Positions 41,673-51,070 of a stretch of 64,000 bases of DNA are shown here, one piece after another. Each line of letters starts with the position of its first letter. Position 1 is the stretch's first letter. Below the pieces are notes generated by a model, which saw only the letters and a program-made list of their open reading frames with translations, was not told the origin of the DNA and ran no database searches. The DNA is from Oceanobacillus oncorhynchi (lineage in GTDB: Bacteria; Bacillota; Bacilli; Bacillales; Amphibacillaceae), in NCBI RefSeq assembly GCF_000821065.1, contig NZ_CDGG01000001.1:62001-126000 (forward strand), read 5' to 3'. A program made the translations under genes and the position numbers.

Positions 41673-42635
41673 ATGAAGAAAGCTTGGAAGAAAATACTGG
41701 GCTTTGCTATACTAATGGGAGTATTCGTTTTAGCAGCTTGCGGCTCAGACAGTGAGGAAGAAAACGGAAGCGGAGGCGCATCAGGTGACGACCCAATTGA
41801 AATTGTCACAACAATTGCGCAAATCGGGGAGCCGATATCCCAGATTGGCGGGGATCTAGTAAATGTAGAGACGTTAATGGGGCCTTCTGTAGATCCGCAT
41901 TTATATGATCCAACACAAGGGGATATAGCTACGTTATCAGAAGCAGATGTCGTCTTTTATTCTGGATTACATTTAGAAGCGAATATGGAAGAACCATTAG
42001 AATCAATCAGCTCCGAAAAACCCGTGTTAGCAATCGGGGAAACATTGCCTGAGGATGTTCTTTTAGAAGATGAAGAAGAGCCGGGAGCTCCAGACCCACA
42101 CATATGGTTTGATTATAATCTGTGGCAGGACGCATTAGATGCTGCGGTAGAGGAATTAAAAGAGTATGCTCCTGAGCATGCAGATGAACTGGAAGAGGGA
42201 AAACAGGAATATTTTGCACAGCTAGAAGAATTAGATGAAGAAGCAGCAAAATTACAAGATATCCCTGATGAGCAGCGCGTGCTTGTAACGGCACATGATG
42301 CATTTAATTATTTTGGTCAGCTGCACGATATGGAAGTAGTTGGTCTGCAGGGGATCAGTACAGAAAGTGAAGCCGGTGTTTCTGATGTGAATAATACCAT
42401 TTCTATTATTGAAGAACATGAAGTTCCAGCCATATTTGTAGAAAGCAGCGTGAATCAGGACACGATTAATGCAGTTATTGAAGGAGCTTCCAATAATGGG
42501 ATGGAAGTAGAAATCGGCGGAGAACTATATTCTGATGCAATGGGCGAAGAAGGAACAGACGAAGGCACATACATTGGAATGTATAAGCATAATATAAATA
42601 CAATCTATGAAGCATTATCTGGAGGAGATGAGTAA
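41673..42635 (+). CDS. mntA: Manganese-type ABC transporter binding lipoprotein
   Basis: Captures Mn2+ (possibly Zn2+) outside the membrane. The 320-residue cluster A-I binding protein has a lipobox LAAC (Cys23), a low-complexity acidic linker, and metal-ligand positions typical of the family: His in SVDPHLYDP, His in APDPHIWF, Glu/His in VTAHDAFNYFG and Asp in GGELYSDAMGEEGT. The run GLQGISTESEAG agrees with B. subtilis MntA. First gene of a four-gene operon with one ATPase and two permeases, the layout of mntABCD. Confidence 0.85.
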   Translation: MKKAWKKILGFAILMGVFVLAACGSDSEEENGSGGASGDDPIEIVTTIAQIGEPISQIGGDLVNVETLMGPSVDPHLYDPTQGDIATLSEADVVFYSGLHLEANMEEPLESISSEKPVLAIGETLPEDVLLEDEEEPGAPDPHIWFDYNLWQDALDAAVEELKEYAPEHADELEEGKQEYFAQLEELDEEAAKLQDIPDEQRVLVTAHDAFNYFGQLHDMEVVGLQGISTESEAGVSDVNNTISIIEEHEVPAIFVESSVNQDTINAVIEGASNNGMEVEIGGELYSDAMGEEGTDEGTYIGMYKHNINTIYEALSGGDE

Positions 42636-42636
42636 G

Positions 42637-43401
42637 GTGACATCATCTGTAATACGCGTAGATGATTTATCAGCTTCTTACCAAAAAAATAAAGTATTGA
42701 ATGATGTAAGTTTTGAAGTGAAAGAAGGAACGATTACAGCGATTGTCGGTCCTAACGGTGCCGGTAAATCGACATTAATCAAGACCATGTTAGGACTTCA
42801 CCCCAAGCTGACAGGAAATGTCAGATTTTGGGGTAGTCCTTTTAAAACTGCAAAGAAGAAAATTGGTTATGTCCCTCAACGCGGATCGGTTGACTGGGAT
42901 TTTCCAACGGATGCATTGGATGTAGTAACCATGGGACTGTATGGAAAGATTGGCTGGTTTCGTCTTCCTTCTAAAAAAGATAAAGAAAAAGCAATGAATG
43001 CCTTGAAGAAAATGGGTATGGAAGCTTATGCACATCGTCAAATCAGTCAGTTATCAGGAGGGCAGCAGCAGCGTGTATTCTTAGCACGTGCACTCGCTCA
43101 GGATGCTGAGCTATACTTTATGGATGAACCTTTGGCAGGAGTAGATGCGTCTACGGAAAAAGCGATTATGACTATTTTGAAAGAATTAAAGAGCAATGGC
43201 AAGACCGTGTTGGTTGTCCATCATGATCTGCAAACCGTCCCAGAATATTTTGACCATGTCTTATTTTTAAATAAAACCGTATATGCTCATGGACAAACAG
43301 AAGAAGTGTTCACAACAGACAATATAGCAAGAACGTATGGTGGAGATATGCAATGGGTTGGAAAGGGAGATCAATATGTTATCCAATCTTCTTCACATTA
43401 A
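42637..43401 (+). CDS. mntB: Manganese-type ABC transporter ATPase
   Basis: Energises the MntCD permease. The 254-residue protein has Walker A GPNGAGKSTL, Q-loop YVPQRGSVDWDFP, signature LSGGQQQRVFLARAL and Walker B LYFMDEPLAGVD, then the H-loop VVHHDLQ. The sequence VDWDFP is common in Mn/Zn/Fe(II) ATPases. I chose GTG 42637 because GGAGGAG lies nine nt upstream; the earlier ATG 42628 abuts that RBS. It follows mntA by one nt and overlaps mntC. Confidence 0.87.
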   Translation: MTSSVIRVDDLSASYQKNKVLNDVSFEVKEGTITAIVGPNGAGKSTLIKTMLGLHPKLTGNVRFWGSPFKTAKKKIGYVPQRGSVDWDFPTDALDVVTMGLYGKIGWFRLPSKKDKEKAMNALKKMGMEAYAHRQISQLSGGQQQRVFLARALAQDAELYFMDEPLAGVDASTEKAIMTILKELKSNGKTVLVVHHDLQTVPEYFDHVLFLNKTVYAHGQTEEVFTTDNIARTYGGDMQWVGKGDQYVIQSSSH

Positions 43402-44296
43402 TACGTTATGGGTGATGGCAAGTACCATGATTTTGGGAATTGCTGCAGGGGGAATTGGATGCTTAGCTTATTGGAAAAGACAAAATCTGATGAGTGATGC
43501 TTTGTCCCACGCAGCATTACCCGGTGTTGTAGTAGCTTTCTTGATTATCCAGGAAAAAAATTTATTATTACTTGTTATTGGAGCAGCACTCAGTGCGCTC
43601 CTAGGGGCATTTTTTATTCAATGGTTTTCGAATGCGTCAAGAATTACGGAAGACACCGCCATGGGAATGACCCTATCCGTCTTTTACGGTGTCGGTGTCA
43701 TGCTTTTGGCGATTGCCAACCGTTCTCCCGGCGGGAACCAGAGCGGATTAAATAACTTTATCTATGGGCAGGCAGCGGCAATGGTTCGTTCCGATGTCAT
43801 TACAATGATTGCACTGGCATCAATTGTTATTTTGATTATATTCCTTGCTTTCAAGGAATGGAAATTATTTTTATTCGATGCTAACTTTGCTAAAGGTGTC
43901 GGAATGTCCATACGCGGCATGAACGTGCTGTATACTATCGTGCTGGTAACAACCATTGTTATTGGCATCCAGGCGGTTGGTGTTATTTTAATGGCTGCGA
44001 TGCTGATTATCCCGGCTGTGAGTGCGAGATATTGGACGCATTCCTTTAAAATGATGATTTTACTTTCTTCTGCAATAGGGGGCTTAGCTGGTGCGTTTGG
44101 TACATGGGTAAGCTCCACAGGAAGCGGATTGCCGACGGGACCCTTTATCGTCCTCACTTCCTCCGCTGTTTTTATCCTTTCCTTATTGTTTGGAAAGGAA
44201 AAAGGGATTATTATCAATTTCATCCAATTTAAAATGCAGCAGCGGGCATCTCAAAAAAAGCATCCATTAGCAGCTGAAAAAGGAGGATCACAATGA
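43376..44296 (+). CDS. mntC: Manganese-type ABC transporter permease, first
   Basis: A 306-residue ABC-3 family permease with about nine membrane segments. The characteristic MSDALSHAALPGVVVAFLI coupling region lies near residue 35 and AVGVILMAAMLIIPAVSAR later on. ATG 43376 follows AAAGGGAG and overlaps the end of mntB by 26 nt; its stop overlaps the mntD start (ATGA). It carries a hydrophilic C-terminal tail (KMQQRASQKKHP). Confidence 0.86.
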   Translation: MLSNLLHINTLWVMASTMILGIAAGGIGCLAYWKRQNLMSDALSHAALPGVVVAFLIIQEKNLLLLVIGAALSALLGAFFIQWFSNASRITEDTAMGMTLSVFYGVGVMLLAIANRSPGGNQSGLNNFIYGQAAAMVRSDVITMIALASIVILIIFLAFKEWKLFLFDANFAKGVGMSIRGMNVLYTIVLVTTIVIGIQAVGVILMAAMLIIPAVSARYWTHSFKMMILLSSAIGGLAGAFGTWVSSTGSGLPTGPFIVLTSSAVFILSLLFGKEKGIIINFIQFKMQQRASQKKHPLAAEKGGSQ

Positions 44297-45174
44297 CTTA
44301 TACGATGTGGATTATTTTAACAGCATCTCTTGTGGGTCTTTCCTGCGGCTTAATCGGTGTATATCTCATTCTGAAAAAACAGGCGATGATGGCAGATGCA
44401 ATTAGCCATACGGTGCTGCTTGGGATTGTATTAGCTTATATGGTAACACAGCAGTTATCAGGAACCGCAATGCTTGTAGGCGGTATTTTTGCCGGCATTC
44501 TTACGGCATTCCTTGTGCAGTCCCTTAATAACTTGAAGGTACAGCACGACGCCTCCTTGGGAATTGTATTTACAACCTTGTTTGCCATTGGCGTTATTTT
44601 GATTTCCACCTCGGTGGGGAATGTGCATTTAGATGTGCAGCACGCATTGATGGGAGAAATTACGTTTGTTCCATTCACAACGATGGATATTCCGTTGATC
44701 GGATCAGTACCTAAAGCTACTGCAATCCTTGCGCTTGTGTTAATAGTTGTGATTTTCTTTATTATTGCCTTTTATAAGGAATGGAAAATTACTTCTTTTG
44801 ACCCGGCGCTGGCAGCAAGCATAGGTATACCAGTGATTTTCTTTCACTACTTATTTATGACACTTGTGTCGGTAACCACCGTTGCTTCTTTTGATGCAGT
44901 CGGTGCCATCCTTGTGGTTGCGATGCTCATTACTCCAGCAGCAGCTGCTTACTTATGGACAGATAAATTAATCTTGATGCTGTTTTTAAGCGGTGGATTT
45001 GGCATCATATCTGCTGTTGCAGGATATTGGGTAGCTACGTGGCTGAATACATCTATTTCCGGATCCATGGCGCTTATGACAGGCTGTATCTTTTTTATAA
45101 CCTTCCTGCTCTCGCCAAAGCATGGTCTGATCTCGAGATGGGTTCGGCCGGCAGAAGTCAGGGAAGAGGCGTAA
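44293..45174 (+). CDS. mntD: Manganese-type ABC transporter permease, second
   Basis: A 293-residue ABC-3 permease paralogous to the one at 43376: MMADAISHTVLLGIVLAYMV replaces the MSDALSHA region, and DAVGAILVVAMLITPAAAAYL the later motif. Two permeases in one operon are typical of mntABCD and not of znuABC. AGGAGG precedes the ATG. A terminator follows at 45186. Confidence 0.86.
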   Translation: MTYTMWIILTASLVGLSCGLIGVYLILKKQAMMADAISHTVLLGIVLAYMVTQQLSGTAMLVGGIFAGILTAFLVQSLNNLKVQHDASLGIVFTTLFAIGVILISTSVGNVHLDVQHALMGEITFVPFTTMDIPLIGSVPKATAILALVLIVVIFFIIAFYKEWKITSFDPALAASIGIPVIFFHYLFMTLVSVTTVASFDAVGAILVVAMLITPAAAAYLWTDKLILMLFLSGGFGIISAVAGYWVATWLNTSISGSMALMTGCIFFITFLLSPKHGLISRWVRPAEVREEA

Positions 45175-45185
45175 AAGTTTTTTGT

Positions 45186-45228
45186 AAAGGAATTTCGTAT
45201 CTGAAAGAGGATATGGAATTCCTTTTTC
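45186..45228 (+). terminator. Terminator of mntABCD
   Basis: AAAGGAATTTCGTATC (45186-45201) pairs with GATATGGAATTCCTTT (45210-45225) with G-T pairs, followed by TTC. The rest of 45229-45679 holds only the parS site below. Confidence 0.75.
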
Positions 45229-45555
45229 TATTTGCTGGATAACATGGGACGTCGATTTAGAAATCTGTAAAATGAGTCAGGTACCTGTAAGTACACTTAA
45301 TCAATTCTCAAATGTATCTAAATATGGTACCTTATCAACTTATTAGCGGAAGAAAAGGGATTGCAAATGAAACAAAATTTGATTATAATGCTTTTTAACT
45401 ATTTGTTTGAAATGAATAGCTGAAAAGAGAACATTTAATCTAGCAGAAATGAAGAAAGAATACATCCCTTTTTATTATATATTTTAAAAGATAAAACATA
45501 GCTAGATTATGATGATACCCCTTTAAGTCAATACATATAGTGCTTTTAGGAAGAA

Positions 45556-45571
45556 TGTTTCACGTGGAACA
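45556..45571. other. parS: parS site 2
   Basis: TGTTTCACGTGGAACA; on the minus strand TGTTCCACGTGAAACA, an exact match to the parS consensus. It is 7.7 kb from parS 1 and about 16 kb from oriC, in the spacer upstream of the DUF554 gene. Confidence 0.92.
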
Positions 45572-45679
45572 TTATCTACATAAGAGGGGCCCTGTAAAAC
45601 ATTATCTATTGTGGTTTTACAGCCATATGAGAAGGTTTATTTGTCTCATTAAAAAACTCATAAAAATAGGAGGCAGGAA

Positions 45680-46384
45680 GTGGCTTTATTCGGAACAATT
45701 ATTAATTTCGCATTTATTATTATTGGAAGCATCATCGGTTTATTTTTTACAAAAATTCCGGAACGGTTTAAAGAGACGGTGATGAACGGGATAGGACTGG
45801 CTATTGTTTTAATTGGTCTGCAGATGGCATTACAGACGGAACAGATTATTGTGGTCTTATTAAGTTTACTATCTGGAGCAATCATTGGAGAAGGGTTAAA
45901 GATTGAAGAAGGCTTAAATCGTTTTGGAAAGTGGATTGGCTATCGTTTTGCAGCGAATGAGAATGATACAAGCATCTCGCAAGGTTTTGTAACAGCTTCT
46001 CTTATCTTCTGTGTTGGAGCAATGGCAATTATCGGTGCTTTAGACAGCGGCATTCGCGGAGATCATGGTATTTTGATTACCAAAGGAATCATTGATGGAT
46101 TTACAGCACTTGTGTTAACGACTACCTTAGGCATTGGTGTGATCTTATCAGCCATTCCCGTTGTGCTTTATCAGGGAACGATAACGCTTTTGGCAACCCA
46201 AATTGACAAGTGGGTGTCGGCCGCTTTTTTAGATGGATTAATTGTCGAGTTGACTGCAGTCGGCGGTCTGCTTATCCTGGCAATTGGCTTCAATTTATTA
46301 AATATCACCAAGATTCGCATCGGGAATTTACTGCCAAGTATTTTAACAGTAGTCCTTGTTTACTATCTTTTTACTTTATTCTAG
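45680..46384 (+). CDS. DUF554 family membrane protein (YdfK/YqgA-like)
   Basis: A 234-residue protein with about seven membrane segments. Family-type features are the opening GTIINFAFIIIGSIIGLFF, the GEGLKIEEGLNRFGKWIG loop near residue 75, and the glycine-rich FVTASLIFCVGAMAIIGALDSGI segment. The family is described as putative transport or stress-linked proteins without firm function. It starts at GTG 45680, six nt after GGAGG, and converges with yyaC at a shared terminator. Confidence 0.8.
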   Translation: MALFGTIINFAFIIIGSIIGLFFTKIPERFKETVMNGIGLAIVLIGLQMALQTEQIIVVLLSLLSGAIIGEGLKIEEGLNRFGKWIGYRFAANENDTSISQGFVTASLIFCVGAMAIIGALDSGIRGDHGILITKGIIDGFTALVLTTTLGIGVILSAIPVVLYQGTITLLATQIDKWVSAAFLDGLIVELTAVGGLLILAIGFNLLNITKIRIGNLLPSILTVVLVYYLFTLF

Positions 46385-46389
46385 AACGA

Positions 46390-46420
46390 AAAAAATCGGG
46401 CAGAGAGAGCCCGTTTTTTT
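46390..46420. terminator. Shared terminator of DUF554 gene and yyaC
   Basis: CGGGC (46397-46401) pairs with GCCCG (46409-46413), extended by an A-run before and a seven-T run after; it works in both directions for the convergent pair. Confidence 0.8.
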
Positions 46421-46424
46421 ATGC

Positions 46425-47024
46425 TTAAATCATATTTTTAACTGTATTTATATGCCGGGAATAAGTTAATTGTCTGTCCACCTGTTTGAGTATGCCTGCT
46501 ACTTCTAAAGCCATATCCATGACGAGTGACAGGCGGGTATTTTGTAAAACGGTTTGTTCCATAAATCCGCTGACATTGACAACCCCTGTAATGTTCATAT
46601 TGCCAACCTGAGGGAGCTGTTTGTTTAATGCAAGACCAGGCTTTAAAGGCTTGTTTTCAGCAATTATACTTCCAACAGAGCTGCTTTTGCCCAGGCATGC
46701 ATCAATGGCAATCAGATAAGGTTTCTCGTGATTTTTATAAATGCTTAAGAGGGATTCTTTCAGGTTAACCGCATGAACCGGCTCATGAATCGTTCCATAA
46801 ACATGTAAATTTCTGGGACGCATTTCCTCGAAATACATACCAGCGAGCGGGCCTAATGCGTCTCCTGTAGAACGATCAGTACCAATGAAGACAGCGATAT
46901 AATCAACAGCTTTCAAAGGAAACCAGGGCATGATTTGATTAGATAATGTTTTGGCTATGTCGGGTTCTTGATAATTTGCTCTAAAATGGTTTGATTGTAT
47001 GCGTAAGCTTGTTTTTAGATTCAT
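46425..47024 (-). CDS. yyaC: Sporulation protein YyaC (GPR-like protease fold, DUF1256)
   Basis: A 199-residue protein related to the germination protease GPR. Family segments visible are IAVFIGTDRSTGDALGPLAG near residue 45, VYGTIHEPVHAVNL and IAIDACLGKSSSVGSI. In B. subtilis yyaC is expressed during sporulation and stands near spo0J on the opposite strand, as here. GGAGG precedes the ATG at 47024. Substrate unknown. Together with spoIIIJ it supports an endospore-forming host. Confidence 0.88.
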   Translation of the reverse strand: MNLKTSLRIQSNHFRANYQEPDIAKTLSNQIMPWFPLKAVDYIAVFIGTDRSTGDALGPLAGMYFEEMRPRNLHVYGTIHEPVHAVNLKESLLSIYKNHEKPYLIAIDACLGKSSSVGSIIAENKPLKPGLALNKQLPQVGNMNITGVVNVSGFMEQTVLQNTRLSLVMDMALEVAGILKQVDRQLTYSRHINTVKNMI

Positions 47025-47102
47025 AGCAGTTCCTCCAAAATCATATTGTTACAGTATACGGTAATTTACGAAGAACTATACGTATGAATTGGAGGAAATA
47101 CC

Positions 47103-48122
47103 ATGTGGAGAAGAGGCCTGCAATGGACGGCATTAATCCTTGGTGCAACGATTGGTGCCGGATATGTATCAGGAAGAGAACTGTGGCAATTTTTTGGGCA
47201 TGAAAGCGGACTGGCTATTGTGTTATTTTCTTTTCTATTTTCATTCTGCTGTTATGTGATTATGGCAATCAGCTACCAAATGAAAAGTGAAAATTATTTA
47301 CCTGTTTTAGAAATAATTGCTGGAAAAAAGCTGACGAAGGCATTTGACGGATTAATCCTTCTGTATCTGTTCACCACGACGATGATTATGATTGCGGGAA
47401 GCGGGGCAACGGGGCAGGTATTTCATTTACCATATCCGGTCGGTATCGGAATTACTGGAATTGTACTTGTATTGTTATTTATTAAGGGAATAAACGGGTT
47501 ATTGACTTTTAATGAACTTATATTGCCTATTTTGATTGGCGGGCTTTTGTATGTGTTAGCAATGTATGTTTCCAATCAAAATTTACAGCTGTTTGCATAT
47601 TGGCACCAGCAGCGAAATTGGTTTTCCGCCTTTCCCTTTACAGCATTAAATATTCTTCCGCTGATTGCTATTTTAGGAGCGATTGGAAATAAGGTGAAGG
47701 GAAGAGGAGAAATTATTATTTGCTGTATTGGGACAGGGGTGTGCTTAGGAATTGTTTCGTATATTTACAATAGTAGCTTGATTCAAATCGCGGATGAAAT
47801 TATTCTTTATGAGATTCCCTTATTCGCTATTTTAAAAGAATTTCCATTAGGGATGATTCTATTTATGTCTATCCTTCTTTGGCTGGCAATCTTTACAACC
47901 GCCGCTGCAGGGATGCTGGGCATCGCCACCAGGGTGCAGTCATTTTTAAAAGAAGAAAAGCCGATGTATCTTATTGTCCTTGTTTCAGTATTGCTGATGC
48001 TGCCATTAACAGGATTTGGTTTTGCTAATTTGGTAAATTTCCTCTATCCGCTGTACGGTATACTTAATTTATATATTTTAGCCAGACTGTTAACCTATCC
48101 GTTATGGAAAAAAACAAAATAA
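47103..48122 (+). CDS. YkvI-like membrane protein (LeuT-fold type)
   Basis: A 339-residue protein with about ten hydrophobic segments. The first helix is broken by a glycine-rich stretch, ALILGATIGAGYVSGRELWQFF, typical of LeuT-fold transporters, and the family-like SGRELWQFFG follows. No substrate can be inferred. ATG 47103 comes after GGAGG, 78 nt from the divergent yyaC start, so both probably share a promoter region. Confidence 0.7.
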   Translation: MWRRGLQWTALILGATIGAGYVSGRELWQFFGHESGLAIVLFSFLFSFCCYVIMAISYQMKSENYLPVLEIIAGKKLTKAFDGLILLYLFTTTMIMIAGSGATGQVFHLPYPVGIGITGIVLVLLFIKGINGLLTFNELILPILIGGLLYVLAMYVSNQNLQLFAYWHQQRNWFSAFPFTALNILPLIAILGAIGNKVKGRGEIIICCIGTGVCLGIVSYIYNSSLIQIADEIILYEIPLFAILKEFPLGMILFMSILLWLAIFTTAAAGMLGIATRVQSFLKEEKPMYLIVLVSVLLMLPLTGFGFANLVNFLYPLYGILNLYILARLLTYPLWKKTK

Positions 48123-48358
48123 TACTTCATTGATGAATAACATGTATATAACTTCTAAATAAAGGACTGTTAAAAAAATGAAGGTGTCAGAGAATAGTAT
48201 AACCCCGATGTCATCTCAATTTATAAATAAAAAACTTGCAAAATATAAGATATATATGTTTATATTTTTGCAGATGGGAAAAACATTATGGTAGTATTTT
48301 TTAACATCCAATAATAGAAGAACTGTTTTATTGAGAAAGTGAAAGGAGTTATATACGC

Positions 48359-49273
48359 ATGAACTTGAGTTTTATAAGTCATCAATTTGACAGGTTATGG
48401 GATTATTTCAGCAATCCTGAATTTTGGTTAACCATTTTAGGAGGGGCCATCCGGATTGCTTTAATTCTTCTTATTTCTTGGCTGGTTGTCCGTATCGTGC
48501 GGAAAATAGTAGATAAATTATTTGTACAAAGACAGCATGGGCCGATAAAAATTCCGAAACGCCGGGAAGATACACTGAAGAAATTGATTAAGAGTGTCGT
48601 TGCATATGTTGTTTACTTTATGGCACTTGTTATGATATTGGAAGTCTTTAACTTTGAAATTGGACCATTGTTAGCCGGCGCTGGTGTTGCAGGTCTGGCA
48701 ATCGGTTTTGGGGCACAGAACCTTGTGCGTGATATCATTACTGGCTTCTTTATTATTTTTGAAGATCAATTTTCAGTAGGTGATTATGTGTTAGCTGCTG
48801 GAATAGAAGGAACAGTGGAAGAAATTGGACTACGCACGTCAAAAATTGTTTCCTGGACAGGAGAACTGAACATTGTCCCTAACGGAAATATTGATCAGGT
48901 AATCAATTATTCATCTCGAAATGGCCTTTCTGTTGTCGATGTAAATGTGCCGTATGAAAGTGATATCGCACATGTAGAACAAATTATTCATGAAGTAGCA
49001 GAAACACTGCCGGAAAAATATGATTTTATTTTAGGTGTTCCAGAGATTATCGGTGTTCAAAATCTGGATGTTTCTCATTTCGTTGTTCGTATTATTGCAG
49101 AAACAGAGCCGGTCTTCCAATGGGCGGGAGAACGGAATATCCGTAAAGAGGTTCAGGACAAGCTATATAAATCCGGGGTTAAAATTCCTTCTCCTCGTAT
49201 TGTTGCTTATTCCGAGCAGGAAATGGATCAATTAACACGGGAACGTCAAGAACGTCGGCAAAATCGAGGATAA
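48359..49273 (+). CDS. Small-conductance mechanosensitive channel (MscS family)
   Basis: Opens under membrane tension to release solutes on hypo-osmotic shock. The 304-residue protein has three membrane helices; the pore helix reads LLAGAGVAGLAIGFGAQNLVRDIITG, the classic glycine/alanine-packed TM3 with AQNLVRD. The beta domain follows (FEDQFSVGDYV, IVPNGNI) and a cytoplasmic alpha/beta vestibule. Tail is charged (RQERRQNRG). AAAGGAG precedes the ATG. Useful in a salt-stressed lifestyle, but that is inference. Confidence 0.92.
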   Translation: MNLSFISHQFDRLWDYFSNPEFWLTILGGAIRIALILLISWLVVRIVRKIVDKLFVQRQHGPIKIPKRREDTLKKLIKSVVAYVVYFMALVMILEVFNFEIGPLLAGAGVAGLAIGFGAQNLVRDIITGFFIIFEDQFSVGDYVLAAGIEGTVEEIGLRTSKIVSWTGELNIVPNGNIDQVINYSSRNGLSVVDVNVPYESDIAHVEQIIHEVAETLPEKYDFILGVPEIIGVQNLDVSHFVVRIIAETEPVFQWAGERNIRKEVQDKLYKSGVKIPSPRIVAYSEQEMDQLTRERQERRQNRG

Positions 49274-49377
49274 TCCTCCTTTAAATTTGCTATAATGTAA
49301 TGTAAGAAAAGCGCTGCGTTTCCGTTAAAAAGGTTCTTGGAGCCAGACAGCATTATTTCAAAAAAGGAGCAGGAGTT

Positions 49378-49572
49378 ATGGATAAAGAATTTGATTTGCG
49401 TGACGTTGTCCAAATGAAAAAGCCGCATCCATGCGGAGAGAACCGATGGCAAATTATCCGGATGGGGATGGATATCCGGATTAAATGTCTTGGCTGCGGG
49501 CATAGTGTGCTTATCCCGAGAAGAGATTTTACGAAGAAGATGAAAAAAGTTCTAGAAAAACACGAAGAATAG
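49378..49572 (+). CDS. DUF951 family protein
   Basis: A 64-residue protein with the family core VVQMKKPHPCGENRWQIIR and IRIKCLGCGHSVLIPRRDF. The cysteines in PHPCG and CLGCG may bind a metal. It is commonly found directly before ychF, as here, and may be co-transcribed with the upstream MscS gene. Function unknown. ATG 49378 after AAAGGAGCAGGAG. Confidence 0.87.
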   Translation: MDKEFDLRDVVQMKKPHPCGENRWQIIRMGMDIRIKCLGCGHSVLIPRRDFTKKMKKVLEKHEE

Positions 49573-49629
49573 TAAAAAATGATTTTACTGATGAAAAGAC
49601 AAGACAAAAATAAAAAATTCCTTAGAAGA

Positions 49630-49674
49630 AAACTCAAAATGGGGTCAGACAATGGCCCTGTTTTGAGTTTTCTC
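49630..49674 (+). terminator. Terminator between DUF951 gene and ychF
   Basis: AAACTCAAAATGGGG pairs with CCCTGTTTTGAGTTT (about 49657-49671) around GTCAGACAATGG, followed by TCTC; only a short T-tail. Confidence 0.6.
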
Positions 49675-49765
49675 ATGCTTGTCTTTTTGCAGCGGACTAT
49701 CTATAATTGGAGTTACGAAAATGTTCATGAACGAATTAAGTCCTTAAGGAGTTGGAAAAAGTAAT

Positions 49766-50866
49766 ATGGCATTAACAGCAGGAATTGTCGGCCTTCCAAA
49801 TGTAGGAAAATCTACCTTATTTAATGCAATCACGCAGGCAGGAGCGGAAGCAGCAAACTACCCATTTGCTACAATTGATCCGAATGTAGGGATTGTGGAG
49901 GTTCCAGACGAACGTTTAAATAAATTAACAGAGCTTGTAAAACCAAAGAAAACAGTCCCGACTGCATTTGAATTCACGGATATTGCCGGAATTGTGAAGG
50001 GTGCAAGCAAGGGGGAAGGACTAGGAAACCAATTTTTATCTCATATCAGACAGGTAGATGCGATTTGTCAGGTTGTACGCTGCTTTGAAGATGAGAATAT
50101 TACACATGTTTCCGGAAAGGTCGATCCAATTGATGATATTGAAATCATTAATCTGGAGCTGATTTTAGCAGACTTGGAATCGGTCAATAAACGATTTCAG
50201 CGTGTAGAAAAACTGGCGCGTCAAAAGGATAAAGAAGCATTGGCAGAGTATGAGATTTTAAACAAAGTAAAAGAAGGCTTAGAGAACGATCAGCCGGTAC
50301 GTGCTTTAGAGTTTACAGAGGAGCAGGAGAAAATAGTTAAAGGACTGCATCTGTTAACGAGTAAACCTACCTTATATGTGGCCAATGTAAGCGAAGAAGA
50401 GGTAGCAGACTCTGATTCAAATGAAAATGTTCAAAGAGTAAAAGAATATGCAGCCAATGAGAATGCAGAAGTAATTGTGGTCTGCGCACGTATTGAGGAA
50501 GAAATAGCTGAATTAGAACCGGAAGAGAAAGAAGAATTCCTGGAGGATTTAGGTATTTCTGAATCTGGTTTGGATCAATTAATTAAAGCATCTTATAATT
50601 TACTTGGACTGGCTACATATTTTACAGCCGGTGAACAAGAAGTGCGAGCCTGGACTTTCCGTCAGGGTATCAAAGCACCTCAGGCTGCAGGGATTATCCA
50701 TACTGATTTTGAACGAGGATTTATTCGTGCAGAGACCGTATCTTATGATGCTTTAGTAGATGCAGGCAATATGGCGACAGCAAGAGAAAGAGGTCAAGTG
50801 AGACTGGAAGGAAAAGAATATATTGTTCAAGACGGTGACGTTATTCATTTCCGATTTAATGTGTAA
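49766..50866 (+). CDS. ychF: Ribosome-associated ATPase YchF (Obg family)
   Basis: A TRAFAC-class P-loop protein that hydrolyses ATP rather than GTP. The 366-residue protein has G1 GLPNVGKSTLFNA, G3 DIAGIVKGASKGEGLGNQFL, the changed G4 (NVSEEE instead of NKxD) and the C-terminal TGS-like domain (FRQGIKAPQAAGIIHTDFERGFIRAE). The changed G4 explains the loss of guanine specificity. GGAG precedes the ATG at 49766. Confidence 0.96.
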   Translation: MALTAGIVGLPNVGKSTLFNAITQAGAEAANYPFATIDPNVGIVEVPDERLNKLTELVKPKKTVPTAFEFTDIAGIVKGASKGEGLGNQFLSHIRQVDAICQVVRCFEDENITHVSGKVDPIDDIEIINLELILADLESVNKRFQRVEKLARQKDKEALAEYEILNKVKEGLENDQPVRALEFTEEQEKIVKGLHLLTSKPTLYVANVSEEEVADSDSNENVQRVKEYAANENAEVIVVCARIEEEIAELEPEEKEEFLEDLGISESGLDQLIKASYNLLGLATYFTAGEQEVRAWTFRQGIKAPQAAGIIHTDFERGFIRAETVSYDALVDAGNMATARERGQVRLEGKEYIVQDGDVIHFRFNV

Positions 50867-50938
50867 GTGTATTTTCTAATTATAAGCTGGATAACAGTAA
50901 ATATTTAAAAATAAACGTAATCAGGTTCTCTCGAAGGC

Positions 50939-51070
50939 TTGTCATAACATAATTTATTTGGTATAATGTCCAAATGTGAGTAATTAAAAAATTATTCCTT
51001 GCTCTTATATCTGTGATTCATACGGAGTTGCAGAGAACAGAGCCGCTAAGACCAAAAGGAGGTGTAACGG
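50939..51070 (+). promoter_or_regulatory. rpsF promoter and leader
   Basis: TTGTCA (50939-50944), 17-bp spacer, TATAAT (50962-50967). The leader of about 97 nt contains ACGGAGTTGCAGAGAACAGA followed by GCCGCTAAGACC; a CCG next to a hairpin recalls the S6:S18-binding leader that gives autoregulation in Firmicutes. The promoter is firm, the leader assignment weak. Confidence 0.55.

Noticed and set aside
42007-42303. 98-codon ORF opposite mntA
   Set aside because: Antisense shadow of a firmly identified gene, without RBS or family features; the same holds for many antisense ORFs in gyrA, gyrB, mnmE and noc.
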